Shown here one piece after another: positions 12,151 to 24,152 of a stretch of DNA of 64,000 bases. A program made the translations under genes and the position numbers. The stretch covers positions 42,570-106,569 of the forward strand of contig ADNK01000816.1 in assembly GCA_000320545.1 (NCBI GenBank), read 5' to 3'. Positions within the stretch are counted from its first letter, which is position 1. Each line of letters starts with the position of its first letter. The notes beneath the pieces were generated by a model. That model was not told where the DNA came from. It did no database searches and saw only the letters and a program-made list of their open reading frames with translations. Source of the stretch: Bigelowiella natans CCMP2755. Taxonomy: Eukaryota > Cercozoa > Chlorarachniophyceae.

Positions 12151-13224
12151 CATGGGCTGTCACCCCACGAGGTGCCAGAAGTGATGTCGTCGACTTCGGT
12201 ATGTCTATTGATCGAACTACCCGTTTGGCGAATTGTTTCCTCGCGTTCTCCTCCTTTCGGGCTCTTCCCCGCTGATATTGTGTTCTTCGGGAGAGAGGGA
12301 AAGGGGAAGTATGGGCGTCGACTTGTGCCGCTCGAGAGCGGCCTTTTGTTAGGCGACCGAACAGGGGAGTCGATGTGTCCGGGAAGGGCGGAGAAGCTGG
12401 GCTTTTGGCCTTGGGTTTGATGACTGCTGCTGTCCTGCATTCCTTCTCTTATATAATCGGATAGAGGCACAGCTTTCCGCATGGCCGGCCTCGACGATCG
12501 TTGTTCAGCTGAATTTGGCTGATTGGAGCGATTATCAATCGTGTCACTGGTTGCCTCTTCCTGGCTGTAATCCCGCACGCTCTCCGCTTGATTCGTGAGC
12601 GTGTTCATGATTGCAATTTTGCTCTGTCGCCTTTTAAGCATCCTTTCATCCTGTTTGGTATTGTGATCGACATGTATTATTCTAAACTAATTAACATATA
12701 TTCATTCTGTCGCAACATATATTCTTGAAAGTGTGTCCGTCCAATTGCATCGTTGCCAGTGCATGCATGGAGCGAATATATTCGCATTGTCACGCATACT
12801 ACCGAGACAATCTTCTTCCTTGAGCTGTCAGGAATCGCGAGGATGCTGAGAATAGAGCGCCGAGGGTTCTGAAGCGGCTCTCGTGGGGACACCTTCGAGG
12901 CCCTACGCTGCAATCTGGCTCGTAGGTCTATGGTGGGCGTTCCATCAATTTTGCTCGGTTTCTGGGGATACAGTACGTATTTGTTTTCAAATTGTGTGTG
13001 GAATCAACTCAAATACGCTAGTGTGAACATACCCAGGCCTCAGAGATTCCGCAGCAACCTGGCTGTCTCCTCTTCTCATCAACAACGGGTCCCTGAGGAC
13101 GCTGTTGGCCACGCGTCTTCGATTCTCCTCTTTCAAGGTCCCCACCTCCACCCCCATCTTTGGCATCTTCTACCGCCTTAACCAGTGTCGTGCACCCTTT
13201 TCCGATCTCCGGTGTACTACTCAT
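10162..13224 (-). CDS. papain-like (YiiX/C92, NlpC/P60-type) cysteine hydrolase domain protein
   Basis: A multi-exon minus-strand gene. The long N-terminal half is Ser/Arg/Lys-rich and probably disordered (exons around 12150-12690 and 13018-13224). The catalytic part lies at the C-terminus. GNTGDVLLFSTRG is the usual 'GDivLF' opening, and CMEYNHVAFLVK holds the catalytic His in the 'yDHVam' motif. GVCETLGNTGVAIFRFSDFF corresponds to the 'l.EatG..Gv....' strand. AFFCSELVAATLK, at about 10390-10430, holds the nucleophilic Cys in 'FFCSElva', and IGGLIPESEPTVTFGPKIF resembles the 'lGllp......PgDf' end. Relatives act on peptide, ester or thioester bonds, and no substrate can be named. The protein ends ETILFPNEV. 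Another start at 13157 in a different frame is possible. A (CA)n tract at 12114-12148 lies in an intron. Confidence 0.72.
10561..10598. repeat. (GC)n/(GT)n alternating purine-pyrimidine tract
   Basis: CGCGCGCG passes into a long TG run inside an intron of the minus-strand hydrolase gene. Alternating tracts of this kind can adopt Z-DNA. Confidence 0.85.
12114..12148. repeat. (CA)n microsatellite
   Basis: A run of about 17 CA units in an intron of the hydrolase gene. Confidence 0.9.
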
Positions 13225-13371
13225 TTTGCTGCAGACCTCGTTACACCCACCAGGGTGGGCTTGAAGTGGTCGCCGAAGATGGCACGAAACCCGTAACGCC
13301 CGATCTTACCGAAACGCTTCAATTTGGGGGTTTTCGTCGCGTGTGACCGTCGTACAACTCGTGGATGCTGC

Positions 13372-13407
<36 letters not shown>

Positions 13408-13696
13408 AAGCCGCAACGATGGGCATCAACAAAATATCGAGGGAATACCCTGGGTTTTTGGTCCTGCGACGAACGCTGGCTCGGGGACCCATTTAACCGT
13501 TAATTTCTCCCTGTAGTTGTGTGGAGCGAAAATGTAGGTGATTTCGGCGCATAAATTACTACCGTCTTTTCCTCATTGCGACGTGGATTATTGATTGTCG
13601 CACATGTGTTGTCCTAGTGGAGCCTTGCATCGAATTTCTGTACGGAGAGCCACCATACTCGTACCCCCCTACGACTCCTCCCACCGGCTCTAGAAC
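13225..13696. other. divergent intergenic region with (TGT)n
   Basis: 470 bp lies between the divergent starts of the papain-like hydrolase gene and the thioredoxin-like gene, so it presumably contains both promoters. A (TTG)n run sits at about 13369-13406. I see no obvious TATA box. Confidence 0.5.
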
Positions 13697-15073
13697 ATGT
13701 TGCGACGGTCCCCCCGGCGACGGTTGACATCACAACGCCTGGCAACTGTATTCATTGCAGCGCTTGTTCTTTCAGCCGCATATATTGCAACGATGCCTCA
13801 GATCCCGGGCAAGAATGTGCAGGCCAGCTTCGGTAATCACTACAAGAGAGACAGCACCATTAACAATATTTTACAAGAGTGGACGCACAAACTATTATCG
13901 TTATAAACCACAATCCTTTCCTCCTCCCCACTCCCGTGAATTCTGTTCGCGTTGTTGAGAGTACGTGCTTGTTGAATCAAGGTGGCCTGATGCGGGATTC
14001 AGACTGGATCTGGCCGCCGGTGGTAATCACGGCCCTCGCAGGACTGTTGTACTGGAAGTATAGACCGCCAGATATGGGAAATGTTATCGATGTGAGGGAT
14101 GAGAAGGAGCTCGTCGGTTACATCACGGTCGCTTTTTGCTCTCTCTACCTCTCTGATTTCATCCTTTTTAAATTGTTTGTTTTTAATAACTTAATATGCA
14201 GAGATCTTATGAGAAATGTGATAACATTATAACTTAGTAAAGTATTTTGTATCTTATTTGTTCAATTCTATCTTATATGAGCAGAATCCAGAGGGGAAAA
14301 CAGTCGTAATCGACTTCACAACTGATGCCTGCCCATATTGTGGGATAATCGCGCCAGTGTAAGTGAGAGAGAGAGAGAGAGAGGGAGAAGAGGGGTGGCA
14401 AGGAGGGCGGGAAAAAAAGATATAAGCATCGAGATGCATCATCATTTCTTGATTTTGCCACTAACTGGATGAAAAATTCGACAATAAACAGCTACGGAAG
14501 GCTAAGTAAGCTGCCGAAATATAAGGATAAGGCTATATTTTTGTCGGTAGGAAGATGATGCAAGTCATATTGATCAGCTTTGCTCAAAGGCATTCAATAA
14601 CCTATGTTGCAAACAATAAATACATACAGGTTGACGCGAGGAAGTTCCAGCAAGTGATGGTTGAGGCCGGTGTTCAGGCAACACCGACGTTTGTTTTCTA
14701 CAAAAACATGAAGGTGGGAGAGAGTGGATCTTATTATTATGTGTTGTATGCATCGTCTCCTTGCATCGCTAACATTCCATCACATCGTCTTAACTAGGTT
14801 GTGCAAAGGATGGCAGGTCCTCCAGCAGATAAATTGGAGAAGTACTTTGACGCGTTAATACTGTCCCAAAAGAAGACGAAAAAGAAGAAGAATAGCAATA
14901 AAGATGCTGCAGTAGCATCAGGAGGTTCCGCGGCGGCTGGACAAGCAGCCCCCTCTACAAACCCTTCTGTAGATGGAGCGGAAGCTGCAGTCAAAGCTGG
15001 TGAGGCAATGCAACCCTCTGTCGCAATAGAGAGCACCGATGATACAGCTAACGCGGGGAGAGCATCGAAGTAA
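13697..15073 (+). CDS. thioredoxin-like protein with N-terminal membrane anchor
   Basis: About six exons. The start MLRRSPRRRLTSQRLATVF is basic and runs into a hydrophobic segment (FIAALVLSAAYIATM). A second hydrophobic stretch is IWPPVVITALAGLLYW. The thioredoxin fold then begins with NVIDVRDEKELVGYI and TVVIDFTTDACPYCGIIAPV, whose CPYC is the redox-active CxxC. It continues with KLPKYKDKAIFLS, VDARKFQQVMVEAGVQATPT (the cis-Pro of 'v.atPT') and FVFYKNMK, VQRMAGPPADKLEKYF. The C-terminal 75 residues are Lys-rich and then Ala/Ser-rich, a low-complexity tail. It likely acts as a disulfide reductase facing one side of an organelle or secretory membrane, and which membrane is unclear. The order of motifs makes the fold assignment strong. 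Confidence 0.85.
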
Positions 15074-15539
15074 GTCAATGTACCCAAGAATCATGAAGCG
15101 CCAAGATATTGCCAAAGAAAGGACATCGTTAGGGCGGTAAAAATAGAATACGGCTGACGTTATACATCAAATTGATTAGCCAAAACCTCGCGAAATAGCA
15201 GGATATTACTCGCATGTGGAATGAGGCGTGCAGCAGGCATAGACGCAGGATGCATGTGTTTTTTAGTACATGCTACTAGTAGGCTACATAGCTAGATCGT
15301 ACGCAGCTTATGCATTAACAAATGTCTTTGTCGATCACGACCCTTTTTCTACATGTATTCATTACACCCGTCTGCTCTAGTAGCTAGTAGTGCTGCGTAC
15401 GCATGCTAGCTAGCTAGGCTCATCTAATGCGTGCATCTGTTATACGTTGTCGTACGCCCTGCGGACCGACTACATGCTACTAGCCTGCATAGATCGCAAC
15501 TAGCAGCCAGCTCTCTGATGGGGTACAATGCCAATGTAT

Positions 15540-15583
<44 letters not shown>

Positions 15584-15814
15584 TCTAATACATACATAGA
15601 TGGATGTATGTATATAAAGCAATAGGGGGTGCTATTTCAAGTCACTATTCGACTGGCCGCGTGATGACTGTGCTTGCTGTCATGGCAGACGTGGCATTCA
15701 AATCGAAATTCTAAGCAATAGCCACAGAATCGTGTTTCATCTACATCCGCGGACAACGTACAGAAGCTCAGCGAGAGACGAATACGTTTTTCGCAATGTG
15801 GTGAGAGCTCTAAT
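15074..15814. other. gene-free spacer with CTAG-rich stretch and (TA)n
   Basis: This lies between convergent 3' ends. The part from 15240 to 15520 is dense in CTAG, GCTAGC and TGCATG words, and a (TA)n run is at 15541-15579. A minus-strand Cys-rich frame (ending CHVCHDSKHSHHAASRIVT, about 15640-15760) could be an alternative 3' exon of the redoxin gene, but I could not support it. Confidence 0.45.
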
Positions 15815-16857
15815 TTACTCATCATCATCTTCATCCTCATCCTCATCTTCATCCTCATCCTCATCATCGTCTGCAGGCTATTGTATCATCATACAAAAAT
15901 ATTCAGGTCGCAAGAAAAGTACCAGGTAAGTGAGTGTTTTACCTTCACTGGGTTTTCGCCGAATACCTTCTTTACAGGCTTTCCTTCAAGAAGAAGATTA
16001 AGTTGGTCTTCCATGACGCTCATGTACTGTGGAGCCGTAGCACCGAGCTCAGAGTGCTGCTGGTGCCAAACAACCTTTCCGCCCTTGATAACGAAGCAGT
16101 GGGGAACGCTCAAAATGGCACGCATCTTCATAGACAAGGCCTGCTTGATCTTTCCACCCTTGTCGAATGCAATAGCGAACTTGGTTGGGTGTGCGTGTGA
16201 GTACTTTTTCTTTGGGTCCTCAATCCATTTTTTAGCGTAACTAGTGTCTGGATCAGTGGAGAGTCCGACAACGACGAGCTACATTGTTAGCAAAAAGGAT
16301 CATTAGACAGTGTGTTAGGCATCGTATAATAAGAGAAATATCAAAAACCAAAAGGTAGGTGGTTCTAAGAGATCTTCTCGTAAATTAAGATGATTTAATT
16401 TGACGTTAAAATGGCCTGATTCCCTACCTTATCTCCATAACCCTCTGCAAGCTTAGTATACAGGTCAATCTTAGGGTAGCAAGCTTTCTGGAACTGAGCC
16501 CATACGAAGAGAACAAGGACTTTGTCTGCATTGTGGTGAGGGTAGTCCTTTGCATCAGTCAAATACTCCATTGTTGAAAGGTCCGGAGCCTGGGGGGGAC
16601 ATCAGAATATGAACCATTCGTGTTATTCCAACAAACACACACATAGAAAAACAATAGACTATTTGGATTTATTCATGTTTTGACTAATTACGAATGAATT
16701 TCGAACAAATAGGACCGTCGTCCCCTGCCTGTTCTTAAAGAAAGTTTTGTTGAAAATTGCTTACATCCTCGCCGAGAATGCGATCATCATCCCAGGTCTT
16801 GAACTTATCCTTTCCTTTAATTTTATCCGGCTCGAACAAACGCTTTCCCTCCGACAT
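15815..16857 (-). CDS. redoxin/peroxiredoxin-like (thioredoxin-fold) protein with altered active site
   Basis: The exons read MSEGKRLFEPDKIKGKDKF, WDDDRILGEDV, APDLSTMEYLTDAKDYP, KVLVLFVWAQFQKACYPKI, DLYTKLAEGYGDKLVVVGL, STDPDTSYAKKWIEDPKKK and IAFDKGGKIKQALSMKMRAI. Next come SVPHCFVIKGGKVVWHQQHS and MEDQLNLLLEGKPVKKVFGE. This is the TlpA/AhpC-TSA order: strand with the active site, helix, 'vvgls.D', 'P..f.id..G.i.w.g' (here with the cis-Pro in SVPH) and a last helix. The usual W-C-x-x-C is WAQFQKAC, so only the second Cys remains. The C-terminus is uncertain. An intron after KVK may lead to a short acidic Asp/Glu tail ending at 15815, or to a Cys-rich exon ending near 15637. The product is probably cytosolic, as no leader is seen. 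Confidence 0.75.
15818..15876. repeat. (TCATCC)n / GAT-GAG trinucleotide repeat
   Basis: TCATCATCTTCATCCTCATCC-type units. On the minus strand they could encode an Asp/Glu tail of the redoxin gene. Confidence 0.7.
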
Positions 16858-17389
16858 GATACTTCTTCTCTGCGAGTGGGAAAAAGCAAATGTGAACCTT
16901 CCGTCATCGAAATTTCGTTGCATTCCGAAATTGCAACACGCATGAACATAGTCTTGATGACAACTTCTCATTTTCCCTTCCCCTTATTCCCCCCTCGCAT
17001 AGGGTCGATGAAATAGTGCAAGAAGATCTTTCCAAAATTATGAAATAGAATGAATCGGTGGAAGAAAGGGTGGGGGGGGCAGAAGTCCGTGCCTGGTGGT
17101 AGAGAACCTTCACGTATTCAGAATATGACTGCTGCAGCGCAATTTCATTTAAAAGAAATCCCCTAATATTTTGCCTATTTTCGACCGTACCAGCGGATAA
17201 ACAACACTTTTCTCGGTACATCTTCGAATGACACGCGCCATATTTGTTACTGGAAAGCGTGCAAGATGAATAAGATATATATGTGTTACCTAATGTGGAC
17301 AGCAAATCTCAAAAATGTGATATTTTAGCAAGAATAAAAGGAGAAAAGGTAAAAATAAGGTAAATCAGGCCAGAGCGAGCATCGTATCT

Positions 17390-17839
17390 GAGTGCACAGG
17401 AGCTGGGGTTTGAACATACGAACAAAAAGGGGTAATTGCTTGGGGTTGAGTTGATCCGACATCGTGGAAGTCAAGACGTAGGTTCGCTGCAAAAGAAGGC
17501 GCAAAAATTCTCCGGAGGAACTACACAGCTGTCGTCGGTGGGTGTTATCCTGCGAATATCTTTGAAAATAAATGTCATGCATTTTATACTTACGTCAAAC
17601 TTCAAAAACTAAATAAATGGCGGCTGTACCTGGCCGTATCCGGAGGGCGTCCCGGATGGATGAAAGGAAGAAGCTGAAGGAGTCACCTCTGTTGAGATCA
17701 AGGTCCGACCAGCGACACATGTGGATGGAATTCGACTAAACTCATAATAAAACTCTTCCAGTTCCATTGGCGTCGATTCAATGGATTTCATCACTCTTAT
17801 TCCAAAGATGATGACGTGCCCACGAATTGAATACCTCAT
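17390..17839 (-). CDS. possible small unrecognised gene
   Basis: An ATG at 17839 opens about 70 codons (MRYSIRGHVIIFGIRVMKS, then MELEEFYYEFSRIPSTCV). They end at a possible donor after GTPSGYGQ. A downstream exon with a TTTTGCAG acceptor reads RTYVLTSTMSDQLNPKQLPL in phase. Nothing is recognised. The start lies only 43 bp from the possible start of the plus-strand DnaJ gene, so one of the two starts may be wrong, or the two genes overlap or share a promoter. The region between 16858 and 17390 holds open frames but no supported exon. Confidence 0.25.
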
Positions 17840-17881
17840 CTCTTATGTAGTCCTGTTTTTTAGTCATCTTTCCACATCCAC

Positions 17882-19319
17882 ATGTATTCTATCAGGTATA
17901 TGTTTGTAGATGGAGAAGAAGTCATCGACTGCGCCAACAACCAAATGGTAAGTGACCCCCGAATATGCTCTACTTTGCCATTGATGCGGGACATAGAATC
18001 GACAGTAATCCAAGGGGAAGAGAAGTAATATGATACACAATTCTTATGTTCATAGATGGGAGCTTGGGTAGAGGATCCGACATACGATTGCGTTATTGTA
18101 ACGTCGTACGCACTCGCTCGAATTCAAAACGGAAAGGTAGAATGGCGCATGCATGTTTCAGATGCGTAAGTAGTGGCAGCAAGTAGTACTAGAAGTAGCA
18201 AAAACAGTGACACTTAAAGTCGTAGTAGTCGTTGTAGTAGTAGTTGTTGTTTTTTTTGTTTGTTGTTGAGGGGGAGGAGGAGGAGGAGGAGGAGGAGGAG
18301 GAGGAGGAGGAGGATTAAAGAACAAGTGAGCGTATGGAAACTCGATGATTCATGCGCGATTATACACATCAAACACCCCTTAGCTAAATCTGCGAATCGA
18401 CAAAGAAAATGTTCTTGGCGTCTGGATGACTCGTCAGTCAACGGTGTCTCGCCCTCAGGTCAATCAACCGTCGGTTCCCATGAGAATCATGTTGCATCCA
18501 CTGCTGAGCTTTCCCCTGATGGAAATACATCTTCGTGTTTGCGTGCTTCGCATAATTGACTGCTGACAGCTTCATGTCGGCTTGACTGATGGCCGGACCC
18601 GAAAAATTGAAATCCGATTGCTCGACGACTGCAAGCGAATCGGCGGGATCGTGTACCGCTGGGGCAAAGATAACTACGTCCCGCGGTACCGCACCGCCAA
18701 GAAACACCGTGAGGTATCCGTGACGAAGATCCGAATGGAAGGCGCAGATTTGGGGTTCATGATCCCCGGTGCGGTGGTGTGGAAGGACCGTGAATACGGT
18801 ACTAAATTGTTGTGGTGGCGGTGGTTGCAAGCTCCTGTCACTCTAGTTTGATTCACTTTGTGCAGTCTCATCACCATTCATTTAGCCATGCATGGTCTGG
18901 GACTCTACCCCTCCCCCAATCACCCTTCAAATCCCTCAAAACCTCAAGCAGTCCCCCCCTTTCCCTTGTCAAAATATATCGTCGTCGTCCAGTCTTCTCA
19001 CAGGTCCCAGATGTAATGAGCGCAGGCGTGCATCTTCGGCTCCCCCACCGAGCGTTCCGCAGGGGACACGTACCCGTGGTAGAAGTGGATGAACCTGCGG
19101 CCTTGTTCGTAATATTCGAACTCCCAGGGACGTCTTTGACAAGCAGGGGTGATGATGACAACAGGTCCGGTGGCTTTGGCACATCACTTCCCAGGAAAGG
19201 ATGGCAGAAGCTTGCGGGCAAGGCTCCGAAGATCTTAGGGCCCAAGTATGGCGACAAGCAGCAGGTGGTATACTTCAAGGTCGTAGAACCTGGCAAGGTA
19301 TTTCATAAGCACACAAACA

Positions 19320-19355
<36 letters not shown>

Positions 19356-20415
19356 CGCACACTAAATATACGGTGTAAATAATGGTGAGTACTTGCCCCC
19401 TACATAATTGTACAAACATTATTGTGTGTTTTCGGGTGGGGAGGGGATGGGTATAATAATAGGTGTGTCATTTGCATGTACTAATGCATCATCTCTTTGT
19501 ACGCGCTTGGTTCAGATATCCCTGCCAAAAATCGCAACCACGGATACATGTGCCTCCATTGTCGCAAAGTTCGGCCTCAACGGCGCCCCCCCTCCAAAAC
19601 CCGAGGCTGCTGTGAAGGAGGAAAAGGCTAGGAGCAAAGAGCATGGCTACAAATCAAGCTCAGTCGAAGCCGAGAATACGAAGAAGTCCCCCACGCAGGA
19701 GAGCTCTCTGGTTGTCATTAACGACTCGGACGCCAAGAGGCAGGCGTCATCATCATCGTCGTCATCATCATCATCATCGCATCCTACCACGATAGGTGGT
19801 GAGCCCCCCCCCAGCCGCAGCGGCAGTGGCGAACAGGGACGGCAGCAGGTATCATCAGAGCAGAAGAGCAGTGAGAAGGATGGCGGGGGCGAAATGGTGG
19901 CCAAGCAAGCGGCCGCAGCCATAGGAATGTCGAAGCCGAAGCACCTTGGAGACGGCATCGTCTCCGGACTTAAAACTACTGGGACGGGCGTTCTCCTGGG
20001 GCTGGGGTACCTCTGTTACGCGCCATACGCGGGGGCAAAGGAGGACGGCATTAAGGGCTTTGGAGTTGGGCTGGCCAAAGGAGTGGCGGGGGTGGTGGCT
20101 GCCCCCGTCGTAGGCACGTTGATGGGGGTAGGCCAAATCCTCAGGGGGGCCGTCAACACGCCTGGGGCCGTCTCGGCTGGAATCGTAATGATATGCTGCC
20201 ACCGCAATAATGCCGCACTCCTCTGCTCACACGAAAGAAGAAGAAGAAGAAGAAGAAGAAGAAAATGATGATGATGATGAAGAAGGAGAAGAAGAAAGAG
20301 AGGAACACGATGATGATGATGATGATGATGAATATAACGGACACCAAAATTAATTGGGCGAAACATTTGCATGATGATGAGAAGGACAAGGGAAATCAGC
20401 CGCTCGCTCCACACC

Positions 20416-20449
<34 letters not shown>

Positions 20450-21834
20450 TCATTTATCATCATTATCACAGGAGGGGAAAATATGGGACCCTAAGAGCGA
20501 GGAGTGGGTGACCCCAACGCCCTACAACCTTATGGAGAACTACTACCAAATTCTTGACCGAAAAGAGGAGGAGGAAAAGGCGGCCAACGAAGGCGATGGC
20601 GGCAGGTTGCTTGGTAGTAGGAAGGTCAAAGAGACAAAGCTCTACGAGGTGCTGGGTGTCAACACGAATGCGACGCAGAAGCAAATCAGGAAGGCTTACT
20701 ATAAAGAAGCGCTCAAGGTAAAAAATGCACTCTTTTCCCTCCTAATTCTTACCTCCCCCCCTCTCATTCTCTCTTTTCTCTTCCCCCTTCCAGAAGCTCC
20801 CTACACACACACGTAATCGTTCCTGCGACTGAGGCTTTGATCATCCCCCTCCCCAATCCTGCTAATTCCTTCCATTCTCTACCCAGTCGCATCCAGACAA
20901 AAACCCTGACAATCCAGAAGCGAAGACGCGTTTTCAACTTCTCAGCAAAGCATACCAGGTACAAAGGGACCACCGTGGATGATGATGATGATGATGGTTT
21001 ATTATCAGTGTTAGTGCATAACTGCTGCTTCCACTACAAATACCACTACTTAGAAGTAGCTCTACTTGTTGCTTGATCAATTTGTTTGTGGGGGATAGCA
21101 CTAGAATCATCTTCTTGTTGTCGTTGTTCGGAAGTAGTAGTAGTAGTAGTAGGAATAGCATTACCATCATCGTTCAAGGACCCACACGGATTGAGTAAGA
21201 GCGTAGAAACGAAGAACAGCACACAAGCCGATGTTAAAACGCAATCATCCCAACAAGTTCGTTGTATGTTCCCATCTCTCTGTCGACATCCCCCCCCCCC
21301 CCTCGCAGGTGCTATCGAACCCGCAGCTGCGCGCCGACTACGACCGATTCGGGGAGAGCGCCGCGGAGGGCGTGAGATTCGACGTGGTGAGCGCCACGGC
21401 CGTCTTCTTCACAGCGCTCTTCGGATCGGAACACTTCGAGCCTTTTGTGGGCGAGTTCGCGCTAGGCTCTCGGCTCTCGAAAGTGCTGAGCGGCGTCGAT
21501 ATGGAAGGGGATGGGGAAGGGGGGGCGAGTGGAGCCGCCGCCGCCGCCGCCTCATCGTCTGCGGAGCTTCTCGGGGATGAAGCGGACGAGAGGGCGCAGC
21601 AGGAGCGGCAGGTCAAGTGCGCCGTCAACACGCTCGCACTTATCGAGCCCTACGTCAACGGCGAGAAGGAGGGCTTCCAACGGAGTATACGTGAGGTGAC
21701 GGCAAGGCTTGTCAACGCCCCGTTCGGGGCGAAGCTCGTCCGAGCTATGGGCCATGCTTATCAGATCGCAGCGGACATGTACCTCGGCTACGAAACCAGC
21801 TTCATGGGCGTCAAGGTAGTAGTAGTGCGAGTAT

Positions 21835-21878
<44 letters not shown>

Positions 21879-23013
21879 GTCGCCATATATAGTGGATGAT
21901 GATGATGATGATGACAATAGCAACAAAGTATGATGGTAGTTATCCTCACAGCCAGCAACTGCACATCTCACTACTACCATTCCTCATCGGCTTTATTTCT
22001 CAAAACACCCTCTTCCTAATCTCTTCCTAATGACGCAGGGCACGGTAGCTGCCACGTTGAAGAGCGCGCGGAAAATGAAAAAGTCGATATCTCTCGCCAC
22101 GGAAGGCTTCCACGCGGTCCGAGCCGCGTCTCGAATAGCGACTTCTGCCGACGCAGGGCATGCTATGTCCCTCAAGGACCCTGCGGTGGACGCGAAGGTG
22201 GTCTCCGTTGAGGGGCCTCGCATAACGCGGATAGTGAAACTCGAGTCCCAAGACAATATGTATACCGAGCTGCAGATGGATGGAATGGTTGAAAAGATGA
22301 GTGTCGTCAAGGCGTTGTCGGGCGCTAACAGCAGTAGTAGTATTAACAGTAGTAATAGTAAAAGTAATAGTAGTAGTAGTAGTAGTAGTAGTAGTAGCGG
22401 GAGAAGGGACGGAATCGTGTTCGAGGAGGGAAAGAACTACGGGTTCCACAAGCGAGCGATCTGGTGCGACCAAGGGGTTCGAGGCATATTCCGCGTGGTC
22501 GTTAACCGCGACCCTGCTGCCGCTACTGACAAAAAAGAAGACTTTAGCACCCCTATCACCGGTGAAAAAGATGCTGCTGCTAACGAGTACAAGCAGTCGG
22601 GAGGAAACAAGAATGACAGCGCCAGCGCTGAGACAAGTAATGCTGGCGGAGGGGGGGAAGAGATGACCCCAGCTCGCGCTCGTGCGTCTCAGAGGGAATT
22701 GGAAAAGTCCCTGCCCGTTTTCCTGAAAGCGATGTGGGCGTTCACAGAACTAGACGTGAACGACACAATACACGGCGTGTGTAAAAAGCTGTTCTCGGAT
22801 GTAGGGGTGGATTCTGTGACCCGGAGGGAGCGAGCAAAAGGGATAAAGGAGCTTGCGAAGATACTCCTTGAGGCCAAAGCTTCAGGAACAGACAAGGAGT
22901 CCAAAGCCGCCCAAGGTCAATTTTCAGGGGAAGATGCTAAGGGCCACTTTATGAATGCGCTTCAGTTTGCTCTGATGAAAACTACCCAGGAGAACAAGGA
23001 CGACAGTACGTAG
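17882..23013 (+). CDS. DnaJ (Hsp40) co-chaperone with DnaJ-X domain
   Basis: A long multi-exon gene. The J domain (about 20635-21350) reads TKLYEVLGVNTNATQKQIRK, AYYKEALK, then across introns SHPDKNPDNPEAKTRFQLLS, KAYQ and VLSNPQLRADYDRFG, with the HPD motif intact. Upstream is a Gly-rich hydrophobic stretch (LGLGYLCYAPYAGAKEDGIK, then GVAGVVAAPVVGTLMGVGQI) and WDPKSEEWV, as seen in related protist J proteins. Downstream is the DnaJ-X region (SATAVFFTALFGSEHFEPFV) and the helical C-terminus LPVFLKAMWAFTELDVND. It would stimulate Hsp70 ATPase, and the DnaJ-X class is often linked to organelle or peroxisome import. Exons at 17882-18776 (MGAWVEDPTYDCVIVTSYAL, DGRTRKIEIRLLDDCKRIGG) join in phase but could be a separate gene. 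If so, the start is about 19016. Poly-Ser, poly-Asp and His tracts come from microsatellites. Confidence 0.8.
18266..18313. repeat. (GGA)n purine tract
   Basis: A GAG/GGA run lies directly upstream of a possible exon of the DnaJ gene. It is an unusual place for a 3' splice site, since it lacks pyrimidines. Confidence 0.85.
19320..19353. repeat. (CA)n microsatellite in intron
   Basis: A CA run in an intron of the DnaJ gene, after the exon ending VVEPGK. Confidence 0.9.
21842..21876. repeat. (GA)n microsatellite in intron
   Basis: A GA run in the intron whose donor follows FMGVK. The donor itself is GTAGTAGTAG. Confidence 0.9.
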
Positions 23014-24112
23014 CGAAGACTTTGTGTCATGTGGTGCTCGGCATGTGATCTACACTTCATTAGTGAACATCGCAAACCTCAGACGCCAACTTTTAGACTT
23101 GTGCAGCAGTTCCATTTTTTGGCTCGCGTCTGGAGGCAACAACATCTCACTTGACTACAACCATCGCTACAGGACCATTCTAGCATTGCTAGATTTAGCT
23201 GAACAGATGGTAGATCCGATGCGGTGGCACTGATTGTGATGAAGAATTTGTTGCCTGCCTGACACTCAAAACAATGCGTTGCAAAAAAAAATCACAAAAC
23301 AATGTGTTGCATGGTGATCGAAGATGGTTTCGCGCGCCATGCTGGTTCAGTTGCGCAGACATGCATGACATTGCAATCGCCCGAGCCAGTTGGGAGCCTT
23401 TCTCTCTAGCGTTCTAGTCGACAGCTGCGGACGCATGGCGTCACACATGGCGTCTCACAAGCGAAGCGGAAGTGACATGGTGAAGCAGATGATCAAGCGT
23501 AGAGACAACTCTGGACGAACTCATTGTCGTGGAAGATCTAGATGTGACACGTGAACCTGACTAGCTGAGCATTCTGGCATTGCTGAATTGCTGAATTGCT
23601 GAATGTGTCATTCTGTCCTCTGCGTGTTTTCACGTGCTAGCGTGGGTGTCCTGCGAACACATCTAGACGTCCAGGTGTGCCCGAATTTCGCACATTCCAG
23701 CATTGGCTGCTAGCCTGGCTAGCTTGCATAGCTGGGTCACAACACGCACCAGTGAATGCACACGTGCCCAGCGAACAGGTCCAGAGGTTGTGCGCGGAAG
23801 CGTCACACTCTGCTCTCACGTGTTCGTTGTGCGACGTGGTGTTGCGAATTTGCAACATTGCAACGTCAATTGAACGATGGTCAGTGTTCACGTTCGCTCA
23901 CGGCAACGTCGACAGAGCAATGCTGGAATGCCTGTTGGAAGGCCAGAAGGCCCAGAGGTGGCGTGAAAACATGCGCGTTGCCACGGGTGGTGAAAGTGCT
24001 TGGCCAGGTCTAGAGATTGCCAGCTTGACCAATCCTGGCACTTTTGTTCGTGGAGGTGTGAACAGAGGCCAACACCAGCAATGATCAATTTGCATGTCGT
24101 CGTGGAACTTGC

Positions 24113-24152
<40 letters not shown>

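Noticed and set aside
13140-13224. A 16-bp mini-intron that would switch the frame of the hydrolase N-terminus
   Set aside because: The first frame is already open and joins in phase to the next exon; other introns in the window are far longer, so the frame match is probably chance.
22321-22400. Poly-Ser AGT tract as an intron
   Set aside because: It is in frame with the DnaJ exon on both sides, so I keep it as coding low-complexity sequence.
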